Below are positions 43,721 through 51,999 of a stretch of DNA of 64,000 nucleotides, one piece after another. Position 1 is the stretch's first letter. Every line of letters begins with the position of its first letter. The DNA lies in NCBI GenBank assembly GCA_022561875.1, contig JADFQJ010000005.1:1-64000 (forward strand), read 5' to 3'. The DNA is from Bacteroidota bacterium. GTDB taxonomy: Bacteria; Bacteroidota; Bacteroidia; Bacteroidales; VadinHA17. The position numbers and the translations under genes are program-made. The notes under the pieces are model-generated. The model searched no databases. It saw only the letters and a list, made by a program, of their open reading frames with translations, and was not told where the DNA came from.

Positions 43721-45016
43721 TTATCTGGTATAGGTAACCTTCAACCCAACTTTTCCAGAGTGGTTATATCCGTTAAGCACTACCCTGCCAGCCCGGTAAT
43801 AATCTGCATTGACAAAGATATAAACGGTTGGGTCATCATAATATCCGGTAAGGTATTTATAGAAAAAATCTGAAATATTGAAAGTATATACTCCCTCTTT
43901 CAGATCTCCCCCAAAATAATATCTGCCAAGAACCAGATCATGTACTGTTTCAAAATTCCCATCTTCATTACGGATTTTTATATCCAAATATTCCGGTGGA
44001 GTATATTCCGAAGAATAGGGATCATCTGATGACAGTTTTATTACCAGTTCTGCTTTATTAATCGCTATTGGCAGAGAATCCTGCCGCCAATTCTCAAACG
44101 TTGGGAATTTCAATTTTGTATATACCCCCGACAACCCTTGTATATAGCTTACACTATCTTCTATGTTATCATCCAGATGACTTATTCTGTAAGCAGGATC
44201 AGCAGTGCTGAAATCATGAGAATACAAATTTATACGTGCTGAACTTTCACTGATAGAAAATTCATAATATAATGTATCTGACGATGGATAATGATAAAAC
44301 AACACCATTGAGGTTAATGGTGAAAGAAGGTTGAAACTTGTCAACGCCCCATTACCTGCAGGTTCATCTGTAGTAAAATAAAGACCTTTGAATTTCTGCA
44401 AAAAATCTTCCTGCGAAACTAACGCGGCTGAATCATCTATTATTTTCCCGGCAAAGGCATTATTCAAATGTATCTTGATTAAAGTATCAGATGCATTGTA
44501 ATTTGCCGAGCCTACAGCATCCTCATAGTATAAACCTTCCTGATTAAAATTTGAGTAATAAGCAGAATCAAGATAAATATCTTTTTTAAGCTCATGGGCA
44601 TTAATCACCATTACAGAATTAGTATCACCATATGAACCAGTAATCTCAAGATATACAATAAGAGAATCGATAACCGGCTCCTGGCTGAAAACCAATTCGC
44701 CTGATAATCGCACCTGTATAATAAAATCAGCTTTGGTAGTACCAAATACAGGATCGATAAATTCACCAGCTACAGCTAAAGCCGTTTCATCTGTTCTTAA
44801 TGAATCTAATAACCCGGTATAAACCTCAACAGGGAACTCATCGTAATAATTCACTGAAAATTTATCGCCTTGTGGCTGGAGATCTTCACCTATCACAGTT
44901 GCTTCTTCGTCACAGGAAGTTAATAAAAATAAACCGCCCAAAAAAAGGACGGAAATAATTATTTTAATATAGTAAGCCGGCTTGTTAATTAGCCGGCTTA
45001 AAACTGTTAATTTCAT
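43721..45016 (-). CDS. DUF4270 family lipoprotein
   Basis: Bacteroidetes outer-membrane or surface lipoprotein of unknown function. The ATG at 45016 gives 431 aa with a signal peptide and lipobox ending in Cys35 (LFLLTSC); the ATG at 45043 lies inside the upstream gene. The conserved DUF4270 opening EATVIGEDLQPQGDKFSV and the phrases DPVFGTTKADFIIQVRL and FNISDFFYKYLTG are present. Predicted beta-rich. It lies 7 nt behind the GT5-domain gene and upstream of glmS, a gene order I recall as common in the phylum. Confidence 0.85.
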   Translation of the reverse strand: MKLTVLSRLINKPAYYIKIIISVLFLGGLFLLTSCDEEATVIGEDLQPQGDKFSVNYYDEFPVEVYTGLLDSLRTDETALAVAGEFIDPVFGTTKADFIIQVRLSGELVFSQEPVIDSLIVYLEITGSYGDTNSVMVINAHELKKDIYLDSAYYSNFNQEGLYYEDAVGSANYNASDTLIKIHLNNAFAGKIIDDSAALVSQEDFLQKFKGLYFTTDEPAGNGALTSFNLLSPLTSMVLFYHYPSSDTLYYEFSISESSARINLYSHDFSTADPAYRISHLDDNIEDSVSYIQGLSGVYTKLKFPTFENWRQDSLPIAINKAELVIKLSSDDPYSSEYTPPEYLDIKIRNEDGNFETVHDLVLGRYYFGGDLKEGVYTFNISDFFYKYLTGYYDDPTVYIFVNADYYRAGRVVLNGYNHSGKVGLKVTYTR

Positions 45017-45023
45017 GATGATA

Positions 45024-45830
45024 TTACGATATAAGTTTATCATAGAAATCGGAATATATGTTTATATATTCTTCCTCATTCAGATAATTCAGAACAGGAA
45101 TATCACGTTTATTAATAAACGTTTCCAGTCCGGAATTTATTTTTTTACTTCCTATAATAACTGCATCCGAATTTTCGATGGCAAGTTTGCTTAAATTTAA
45201 ATAATTGGCGTCATCTATTATTTTAATGTCATCTTTAGTTATTCCTTCGAGCAAAAGTTTCTTGCCAAATGAAGGATCCAATGAATTCTTAAATTCATTA
45301 TCATATACCGAAAACACTACTACAGAGTTTGAAAATAACGGATCATCGGCATAGCTTTTTTTAATATAAAGCGGCACCAGACTTGTAAACCAACCATGAC
45401 AATGAACAATATCCGGGGCCCATCTTAATTTTTTTACAGTTTCAAGGACGCCACGTGCAAAAAAAACCGCCCGTTCATCATTGTCACTAAAGTCTTCCCC
45501 TTTTTTATCTGAAAGTATAAATTTCCTCTGGAAATAATCCTCATTATCAATAAAATAAACCTGCATCCTTGCAGACTGAATGGAGGCCACTTTAATGATC
45601 AACGGATGGTCGGAATCATCAATTATCACGTTCATGCCAGATAGCCTGATTACCTCATGAAGTTGATTCCTTCTTTCCTTAATACATCCGAATTTAGGCA
45701 TAAAAGTACGTATCTCTTTGCCTTTTTCCTGAATACCCTGAGGCAAATATCGTCCAATCCGGGACATTTCATTCTCGGGTAAGTAAGGTGTGATTTCCTG
45801 GGAAACAAATAGAACCTTTTTGTTTTCCAT
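45024..45830 (-). CDS. glycogen/starch-synthase-like GT5 N-terminal domain protein
   Basis: 268 aa covering only the N-terminal half of a GT5 glycosyltransferase (KKVLFVSQEITPYLPENEMSRIGRYLPQGIQEKGKEIRTFMPKFGCI; WAPDIVHCHGWFTSL). The usual ADP-glucose pocket begins KxGGL; here the equivalent reads PENEMSRIG, and the whole C-terminal GT-B domain is missing. Glycogen synthases are about 480 aa, so this is probably not an active synthase. It is translationally close to the DUF4270 gene (7 nt) and divergent from panC. Stand-alone versions of this kind occur across Bacteroidetes beside panC. Confidence 0.82.
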   Translation of the reverse strand: MENKKVLFVSQEITPYLPENEMSRIGRYLPQGIQEKGKEIRTFMPKFGCIKERRNQLHEVIRLSGMNVIIDDSDHPLIIKVASIQSARMQVYFIDNEDYFQRKFILSDKKGEDFSDNDERAVFFARGVLETVKKLRWAPDIVHCHGWFTSLVPLYIKKSYADDPLFSNSVVVFSVYDNEFKNSLDPSFGKKLLLEGITKDDIKIIDDANYLNLSKLAIENSDAVIIGSKKINSGLETFINKRDIPVLNYLNEEEYINIYSDFYDKLIS

Positions 45831-45861
45831 ATGAATAAAATATTCTTTGATAAATATTTTG

Positions 45862-45892
45862 CAAAGGTAGTAAAATTATTGATAATTCTCAA
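45862..45892 (-). promoter_or_regulatory. Bacteroidetes-type promoter of the GT5-domain gene
   Basis: Minus strand: TTG, 20 nt, TACCTTTG, with the -7 box 31 nt before the ATG. Probably drives the GT5-DUF4270 unit. Confidence 0.6.
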
Positions 45893-45958
45893 TCTTGATA
45901 GTCACATACGATTGTCACACTGCCCGAAAATATAAAAACAATAAAAAAACGAGCTATG

Positions 45959-45991
45959 TTGAAAACATATTTAATGAATTTCCTATATTTG
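45959..45991 (+). promoter_or_regulatory. putative promoter of panC
   Basis: TTG (45959-45961), 22 nt, TATATTTG (45984-45991), 20 nt before the preferred panC ATG at 46012. The upstream in-frame ATG at 45895 lies ahead of this promoter and is therefore unlikely. Confidence 0.5.
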
Positions 45992-46011
45992 AAGAAATAG
46001 TGGTTAAACAA

Positions 46012-46866
46012 ATGAAGGTTTATAAAAACATCCCTGCCCTTATTGAAAAAACAGGAGCTATTAAGAGGAAAGGCTTGAAAATCGGTTTTATTCCAACCAT
46101 GGGGGCTCTTCATAAAGGCCATTTATCCCTGATAAACTGCTCACAAATAGATAACCCGGTAACTGTCGTTAGTATTTTTGTTAATCCAACACAGTTTAAC
46201 AACCCGGTCGATTTACAAAAGTATCCCAGGGAACTTGATAATGACATTGCACTACTGGATACCATACTTAATCAGAACGATCTTGTTTTTACGCCTGATG
46301 AAAAAACAATCTATCCTAAACCTGATAACAGGATCTTCAATTTCGGGACTTTGGACAAAACAATGGAAGGGAAACACAGGCCGGGACATTTTAATGGTGT
46401 AGCCCAGGCTGTCAGCCGGCTTTTTTCTATTATTAAACCCGACAAGGCATATTTTGGAGCGAAAGATTTCCAGCAAGTTGCAATCATTAAAAATTTAATA
46501 AAACAGCTGAATCTTCCGGTTGAGATAATCAGTTGCCCTATTATCAGGGAAAGTGACGGTCTTGCCTTGAGTTCCAGGAACAAATTATTATCAACAGAAC
46601 AAAGAAAAGCAGCTGCAGAAATTTCCTCTGTCCTGTTTCAGGCATTGGAATATTCAACAGGTCATTCTGTTATTGAAACAAAAAATATGGTTATTCGAAC
46701 GGTTAATTCAAACCCGCTTCTTAATGTTGAATATTTTGAAATTGTAGATCCTGAAACATTTCTTCCTGTCAGTAAATGGGATGAAATTCCTGAATGTCGT
46801 GGTTGTATTGCAGTAATTGTAGGAAAAGTAAGACTTATTGACAACATTAAATTGTCTGTTAGGTAA
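46012..46866 (+). CDS. panC: pantothenate synthetase
   Basis: Condenses pantoate and beta-alanine with ATP to pantothenate, the vitamin B5 precursor of CoA. From 46012 the product is 284 aa (E. coli 283). The nucleotide-binding motif TMGALHKGHLSL has His34 and His37. SIFVNPTQFNNPVDLQKYPR, AYFGAKDFQQVAIIKNL and RESDGLALSSRN are family signatures. The next gene is panD, whose product supplies beta-alanine, so the pair forms a pantothenate unit. Confidence 0.95.
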   Translation: MKVYKNIPALIEKTGAIKRKGLKIGFIPTMGALHKGHLSLINCSQIDNPVTVVSIFVNPTQFNNPVDLQKYPRELDNDIALLDTILNQNDLVFTPDEKTIYPKPDNRIFNFGTLDKTMEGKHRPGHFNGVAQAVSRLFSIIKPDKAYFGAKDFQQVAIIKNLIKQLNLPVEIISCPIIRESDGLALSSRNKLLSTEQRKAAAEISSVLFQALEYSTGHSVIETKNMVIRTVNSNPLLNVEYFEIVDPETFLPVSKWDEIPECRGCIAVIVGKVRLIDNIKLSVR

Positions 46867-46952
46867 TAATTTGCGAAGCTGTGTTTTTATTCCGTTCTTC
46901 ATATCATTAATATAAAAATGTATTCATTATCCTGATGAATTTAATTTCTTTA

Positions 46953-46960
46953 TACCTTTG
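46953..46960 (+). promoter_or_regulatory. putative -7 box (TACCTTTG) of panD
   Basis: Matches TAnnTTTG, 32 nt before the panD ATG; no clear -33 TTG. Confidence 0.4.
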
Positions 46961-46992
46961 CAGAAAAATTGATCATTGTATTAATTTACACT

Positions 46993-47349
46993 ATGATGTT
47001 TATTGAAGTTGTTAAGTCGAAAATACATAAGGTAAGGGTTACTGAATCTAATCTTCAGTATGTAGGAAGTATTACTATTGATGAAGATCTGATGGATGCA
47101 GCAAATATCATTGAAAACGAGAAAGTTCAGGTGGTAAATATAAACAATGGTGAAAGACTGGAAACTTATGTTATTAAGGGAGAAAGAGGATCAGGTAAAA
47201 TATGCATGAACGGACCTGCAGCACGGAAAGCAGCTGTTGATGATATTATTATTATTATTTCCTATGCTTCAATAGATTTTAATGAAGCTAAAAAATTCAA
47301 ACCCCGTGTAATCTTCCCTGACACTGCTGCAAACCAACTCATTCCATAA
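46993..47349 (+). CDS. panD: aspartate 1-decarboxylase
   Basis: Pyruvoyl-dependent enzyme making beta-alanine from aspartate. Cleavage occurs between Gly and Ser in QYVGSITID; the serine is residue 25 if the second ATG (46996) is used, as in E. coli, or 26 from the first. [21 protein letters not shown] and [20 protein letters not shown] follow. Length of 117-118 aa is normal. A longer in-frame start at 46969 would overlap the promoter. The flippase-like gene starts 5 nt after the stop. Confidence 0.94.
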   Translation: MMFIEVVKSKIHKVRVTESNLQYVGSITIDEDLMDAANIIENEKVQVVNINNGERLETYVIKGERGSGKICMNGPAARKAAVDDIIIIISYASIDFNEAKKFKPRVIFPDTAANQLIP

Positions 47350-47354
47350 CTCAA

Positions 47355-48395
47355 TTGAAAAACAAGCTACTTACTGTTTTTTATTTTCTTTTATTTCTTA
47401 CCCTGGGGATAATCTTACTCTATTTTGCGTTCCGTAATATTAGTTTTCAGGATCTTCTTTCAGATCTCAAAAGCGCAAACTATTTCTGGATCGTTCTCTC
47501 TCTCTTCCTGGGGTTTTTGGGGTTCGTTGTACGGGCATTTAGATGGAATATGCTAATTGAACCACTGGGTCATAAACCTCCGCTGAAGGATACATTCCAT
47601 GCTCTGATGACAGGATATCTGACAAATTACGCTCTCCCCCGTTTTGGTGAGGTAACCCGCTGCGTTACTCTTAGCCGGACTAATAAAATTCCCCTGAATG
47701 TTTTAATCGGGACTGTTATTATTGAAAGGACCATTGATGTGATAGTCCTCTCATTTCTTGTAGTAACCATCTTTTTTGCCAAAATTGATTTTTTTGGTCA
47801 TTTTCTGAAAACTCAGGTATTTGACCCTCTCCACAAAAAAATTTTTAATCTCCTTGATTTTTCATTCATTACCTGGGCAGCTGTTATTTCCGGAATAATT
47901 ATCCTGATCTTTGTTTTCTTGCAATACCGGGCAAAACTTTCAGGCTTTTCATTCTACCGGAAAATAAAAAAGATCATCCTGGGAATATTTGAAGGACTAA
48001 AAACCGTGTCCGGTATGAAAAGGCGGGTGGATTTTGTTTTTTATTCTGTGTTATTGTGGTTTATCTATTTTCTAATGACATGGGTTGTCATTTATTCAAT
48101 CCCTGAAACTTCACATTTAACCGCACTTGACGGGTTGTTTCTTTTGGTAATTGGTAGTCTGGGAATGTCTGCACCGGTTCAGGGTGGTATTGGCGCTTTC
48201 CACTGGATAATATATAAAGGGCTGACCCTTTACGGAATAAGCCGGGAGAAAGGGCTGGTATATGCAACATTATCCCACGAATCACAAACACTTCTTGTGG
48301 TTATTTTAGGAGCTTACTCATTTTTAATGCTTTTTCTTGAGAGAAAAAAAAGAAAAAGATTATCTTTTCAGTCAGAATCTAAACCGTCTGATTAA
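47355..48395 (+). CDS. flippase-like / lysylphosphatidylglycerol synthase TM-domain protein
   Basis: Polytopic inner-membrane protein of the UPF0104/AglD2-MprF-like family, 346 aa. Eight or so hydrophobic segments are visible (VFYFLLFLTLGIILLYFAF; IVLSLFLGFLGFVVRAFRW; VIVLSFLVVTIFF; WAAVISGIIILIFVF). The motifs RWNMLIEP, NYALPRFGEVTRCV and GMSAPVQGGIGAFHW are typical of the family. It starts at a TTG; no ATG fits the conserved N terminus. Members are thought to move lipids or lipid-linked sugars; substrate unknown. It overlaps rfaE2 in a TAATG junction. Confidence 0.83.
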   Translation: MKNKLLTVFYFLLFLTLGIILLYFAFRNISFQDLLSDLKSANYFWIVLSLFLGFLGFVVRAFRWNMLIEPLGHKPPLKDTFHALMTGYLTNYALPRFGEVTRCVTLSRTNKIPLNVLIGTVIIERTIDVIVLSFLVVTIFFAKIDFFGHFLKTQVFDPLHKKIFNLLDFSFITWAAVISGIIILIFVFLQYRAKLSGFSFYRKIKKIILGIFEGLKTVSGMKRRVDFVFYSVLLWFIYFLMTWVVIYSIPETSHLTALDGLFLLVIGSLGMSAPVQGGIGAFHWIIYKGLTLYGISREKGLVYATLSHESQTLLVVILGAYSFLMLFLERKKRKRLSFQSESKPSD

Positions 48396-48901
48396 TGAAC
48401 AAGTTTGAACACATTAAATCTAAGATAGTTAGTGGGATCGATCTCACTCGCCTTCTTGCTTTCTACCGTTTTAAAAACCAAAAAATTGTTTTTACCAACG
48501 GCTGTTTCGATCTTATTCACCTCGGACATGTTGAATACCTTATGCAGGCAGCTAATCTGGGTGATGTTTTAATTATCGGACTTAACTCCGATTCGTCTGT
48601 AATAAAAATAAAATGTTCCGGCAGACCCGTGCTTGATCAGGAATCAAGAGCAATGACACTCGCTGCTTTCAGCTTTGTTAACATTATTGTACTGTTTGAT
48701 GAAGAAACTCCTTACGAGTTAATAAAACAAGTCCGGCCTGACATCCTGGTAAAAGGCGGTGATTACAAACCAGCAGAAATTGTTGGCTATGATATTGTTA
48801 AAGAAAATGGTGGAGAGGTAAAGATCGTTGATTTTATTAAGGGATATGCCACATCCGACATTATAAAAGACATTGTTTCGCAAATCCACCCTGAGAAGTA
48901 A
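48395..48901 (+). CDS. rfaE2: D-glycero-beta-D-manno-heptose 1-phosphate adenylyltransferase
   Basis: Nucleotidyltransferase that activates heptose for LPS core synthesis (the C-terminal half of E. coli HldE). It is 168 aa with the HxGH motif in FTNGCFDLIHLGHVEYL, LIIGLNSDSSV, and the ISTTSII-like ending GYATSDIIKDIV. Stand-alone RfaE2 is common outside enterics, usually with a separate kinase RfaE1, which is not in this window. Translationally coupled to the preceding membrane protein by a 1-nt stop/start overlap. Confidence 0.9.
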   Translation: MNKFEHIKSKIVSGIDLTRLLAFYRFKNQKIVFTNGCFDLIHLGHVEYLMQAANLGDVLIIGLNSDSSVIKIKCSGRPVLDQESRAMTLAAFSFVNIIVLFDEETPYELIKQVRPDILVKGGDYKPAEIVGYDIVKENGGEVKIVDFIKGYATSDIIKDIVSQIHPEK

Positions 48902-48907
48902 AAAACT

Positions 48908-50272
48908 ATGTCAAAAACAAAAACATCCTGGGTGTGCCAGAATTGCGGTGTTGAATCATCCAAATGGATTGGGCGTTGCACTTCTTGCGGGGAATGGAAT
49001 ACTTACGTTGAAGAGATTGTCCGAAAAGATACTTCCGGTAAAATAACTAATTACTTTTCCATCGGAACTGCAAAACCCATAACCCTACAAGAGATAACTT
49101 ACCTTGAAGAAGCAAGAATCGATACCCAAAGCAGTGAGCTGAACCGGATACTTGGCGGGGGCATGGTTCCCGGATCAATCCTTCTTCTTGGCGGAGAGCC
49201 GGGAATAGGAAAATCGACCCTGGCCCTCCAGATCGCACTTGGGTTAAAGGAGGTAAAGACACTATATATTACAGGTGAAGAAAGCAACCAGCAAATTAAA
49301 CTCAGAGCCAGCCGTATCAAATCAAACCATGAAAACTGTTTTATCCTTACTGAAACATCTCTGGAAAACAGTCTCACCCAAATAAAAAACACTCAAGCCG
49401 GATTCGTAATTGTTGACTCTATTCAAACCATGTTCACAGAAAATATCTCTTCTTCCCCGGGAAGTATTTCACAAATACGCGAATGTACTGCTCGTCTTCT
49501 GAGATTCGCCAAGGAAACATCTGTTTCTGTTTTACTCATCGGGCATATTACAAAAGAAGGGAATCTTGCCGGGCCAAAGGCGCTTGAACACATTGTGGAT
49601 GTAGTACTTCAATTTGAAGGCGATAAAAATCATATGTACCGCATCCTCAGAGCAACGAAAAACCGTTTCGGATCCACATCTGAACTGGGTATTTACGAAA
49701 TGAGAAACAGTGGTCTCAGGGAGGTACACAACCCATCGGAATTATTAATTTCTCATATCGATGAGAATCTGAGCGGTGTATCCATTTCAGCAACTATCGA
49801 TGGTGTCAGACCGTTTCTTATCGAAACGCAAGCGCTCGTGAGCTCTGCTGTCTATGGCACACCACAGCGCTCGTCCACCGGGTTCGACCTGAGAAGGTTG
49901 AATATGTTACTGGCTGTTTTGGAGAAGCGGGCCGGGTTCAAACTGGTGGCAAAAGATGTATTCCTTAACATAGCAGGCGGAATAAAAGTAAACGATCCTG
50001 CAATCGATCTGGCAGTTATCTCAGCTATCTTATCATCAAACATTGATATACCGATCAACAAGCGTATGTGTTTTGCAGGTGAAGTAGGTCTTTCCGGTGA
50101 AATCCGTCCTGTGAACAGGATAGAACAACGTATTCGCGAAGCGGAAAAATTTGGGTTAAGCGAAATGTGTATTTCAAAATATAACCGTAAGGGTATCGAT
50201 TTTTCAAAATTCAATATCAAAATACATTTTCAGTCACGGATCGAAGACCTGATAAAAAATATTTTCAAGTGA
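48908..50272 (+). CDS. radA: DNA repair protein RadA/Sms
   Basis: RecA-like ATPase involved in branch migration and processing of recombination intermediates. The 454-aa protein has an N-terminal zinc finger (CQNCGVESSKWIGRCTSC), Walker A GGEPGIGKST, the RadA-specific KNRFGS motif, and a C-terminal Lon-protease-like domain (GGIKVNDPAIDLAVISAIL; GLSGEIRPVNRIEQRI). All are diagnostic. The stop overlaps the GTG start of the following ABC ATPase gene. Confidence 0.97.
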   Translation: MSKTKTSWVCQNCGVESSKWIGRCTSCGEWNTYVEEIVRKDTSGKITNYFSIGTAKPITLQEITYLEEARIDTQSSELNRILGGGMVPGSILLLGGEPGIGKSTLALQIALGLKEVKTLYITGEESNQQIKLRASRIKSNHENCFILTETSLENSLTQIKNTQAGFVIVDSIQTMFTENISSSPGSISQIRECTARLLRFAKETSVSVLLIGHITKEGNLAGPKALEHIVDVVLQFEGDKNHMYRILRATKNRFGSTSELGIYEMRNSGLREVHNPSELLISHIDENLSGVSISATIDGVRPFLIETQALVSSAVYGTPQRSSTGFDLRRLNMLLAVLEKRAGFKLVAKDVFLNIAGGIKVNDPAIDLAVISAILSSNIDIPINKRMCFAGEVGLSGEIRPVNRIEQRIREAEKFGLSEMCISKYNRKGIDFSKFNIKIHFQSRIEDLIKNIFK

Positions 50273-51999
50273 ATGAAACAACTATAATTGAAGTAAAAGA
50301 ACTGAGCATTTCATTTCCAAACGGAGAAGAAGAAAATCATGTACTTAAAAATATCAGCTTTTCCATTTCAAAAGGGAAATGCACCGGCATTCTTGGTGAG
50401 TCAGGTTCCGGTAAAACAATGACTGCTCTTGCGATAATGAATCTCCTGCCACCCGGTGCAAATATTACTTCAGGTGAAATATTATTTTACCCATCCGGTA
50501 AAGAAGCTCTGGATCTGTTAAGAACCTCCTATAGATCACTAATGCCAATTCGGGGCAACAGGATTTCAATAATCTTTCAGGAACCTATGTCTTCTTTGAA
50601 TCCTGTTCATTCATGCGGCAGACAGGTTGATGAAATTTTATGCCGCCATCTGAGTATTTCCTCAAAAAAGGCAAAAAAAAGGACTCTTGACCTGTTTCGT
50701 GAGGTTCATTTACAGGACCCGGAAAGAACATATTCAAGCTATCCCTATCAACTCTCAGGAGGACAGCAACAAAGAGTAATGATTGCCATGGCAGTTGCTT
50801 GCAAGCCCGATCTTCTTATTGCAGATGAACCTACTACGGCGCTGGATGTGACAGTTCAAAAAAACATTATTTCCCTCCTCAACGATTTAAGAGCAAAATA
50901 TCATATCTCCCTTCTTTTCATTTCACATGATATTGGAGTCCTGAACGAGGTTGCTGATGATATTATAGTAATGTACCAGGGTGAAATTGTCGAAACAGGA
51001 CCAATATCCAGGGTATTAACATCTCCGGAACACCTGTATACTAAGGGACTCTCGGCTTGCAGACCCGGATTATCCACAAGGCTATACAGACTTCCTTCTG
51101 TATCCGGCTTTTCCTCCATTACGCATAGCGAGATAAATCAAAAAGCAGTTCCTGAAAATAGCTGTAAGTCTGATCAAACAAGAAAGCAACGGCATATTGC
51201 AATATATTCGGCAGAACCACTTCTAAGAGTAAGGGATTTAAAAGTAGATTTCCCTGTTTCCCGGAATTTCTTCGGGAAGGTTGTTAAACAATTCACTGCA
51301 GTTAACAACATTAGTTTTGACCTGTTCCGTGGAGAAACCCTGGGTGTTGTCGGGGAATCGGGCTGTGGAAAAACCACTCTGGGAAGGTCAATACTAAACT
51401 TGATTGAATCGTCACAAGGAACAATCGAATATAATGGGAAACAAATTTCTTCAACCGGTAAGAAAATGTGGAATGAATTACGAAAAAAAATCCAGATAAT
51501 TTTTCAGGATCCGTATTCATCCCTTAATCCACGTCTGACAGTTGGCAAAACCATACTTGAACCTATGAGAGTCCACGGAATCCTTTCAACAGAGAAGGAA
51601 CGAAAGTCAAGGATGATCGAATTGCTTAATAAGGTCAATCTTGACCCACTATATGCCAATCGTTTCCCTCATGAACTTTCAGGGGGTCAACGTCAAAGGA
51701 TCAGTATCGCCAGGGCCATTGCCCTTGAACCTGAATTTATTATTTGCGATGAAGCAGTATCATCCCTTGATGTTTCAATCCAGGCTCAGGTGTTAAACCT
51801 GCTTAATGATCTGAAAGAGGATTTCGGACTTACATATATTTTTATTTCACATGATCTTGCAGTAGTAAAATATATGTCAGACAGAATTATGGTTATGAAA
51901 GATGGTGCGCTGGTGGAAATTGGTGAATCTGATAAAATTTACCAATCCCCTTCAGATGAATACACAAAAAAGCTGATCGAATCTATTCCCGGGTCCTAA
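50269..51999 (+). CDS. duplicated ABC transporter ATPase (oligopeptide/nickel DppD-DppF-like fusion)
   Basis: One 576-aa polypeptide carrying two complete ABC ATPase domains, like DppD and DppF fused (YejF/GsiA arrangement). Domain 1 has Walker A GESGSGKT, signature LSGGQQQR and Walker B LLIADEPTTALD. Domain 2 has GESGCGKT, LSGGQRQR and FIICDEAVSSLD. An oligopeptide-binding C-terminal tail follows each domain (LYTKGLSACRPG; EYTKKLIESIPG). No permease or substrate-binding gene is adjacent. It starts with GTG, overlapping radA by 4 nt. It converges with the PBP gene, sharing 4 nt at the stops. Confidence 0.9.
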   Translation: MNETTIIEVKELSISFPNGEEENHVLKNISFSISKGKCTGILGESGSGKTMTALAIMNLLPPGANITSGEILFYPSGKEALDLLRTSYRSLMPIRGNRISIIFQEPMSSLNPVHSCGRQVDEILCRHLSISSKKAKKRTLDLFREVHLQDPERTYSSYPYQLSGGQQQRVMIAMAVACKPDLLIADEPTTALDVTVQKNIISLLNDLRAKYHISLLFISHDIGVLNEVADDIIVMYQGEIVETGPISRVLTSPEHLYTKGLSACRPGLSTRLYRLPSVSGFSSITHSEINQKAVPENSCKSDQTRKQRHIAIYSAEPLLRVRDLKVDFPVSRNFFGKVVKQFTAVNNISFDLFRGETLGVVGESGCGKTTLGRSILNLIESSQGTIEYNGKQISSTGKKMWNELRKKIQIIFQDPYSSLNPRLTVGKTILEPMRVHGILSTEKERKSRMIELLNKVNLDPLYANRFPHELSGGQRQRISIARAIALEPEFIICDEAVSSLDVSIQAQVLNLLNDLKEDFGLTYIFISHDLAVVKYMSDRIMVMKDGALVEIGESDKIYQSPSDEYTKKLIESIPGS

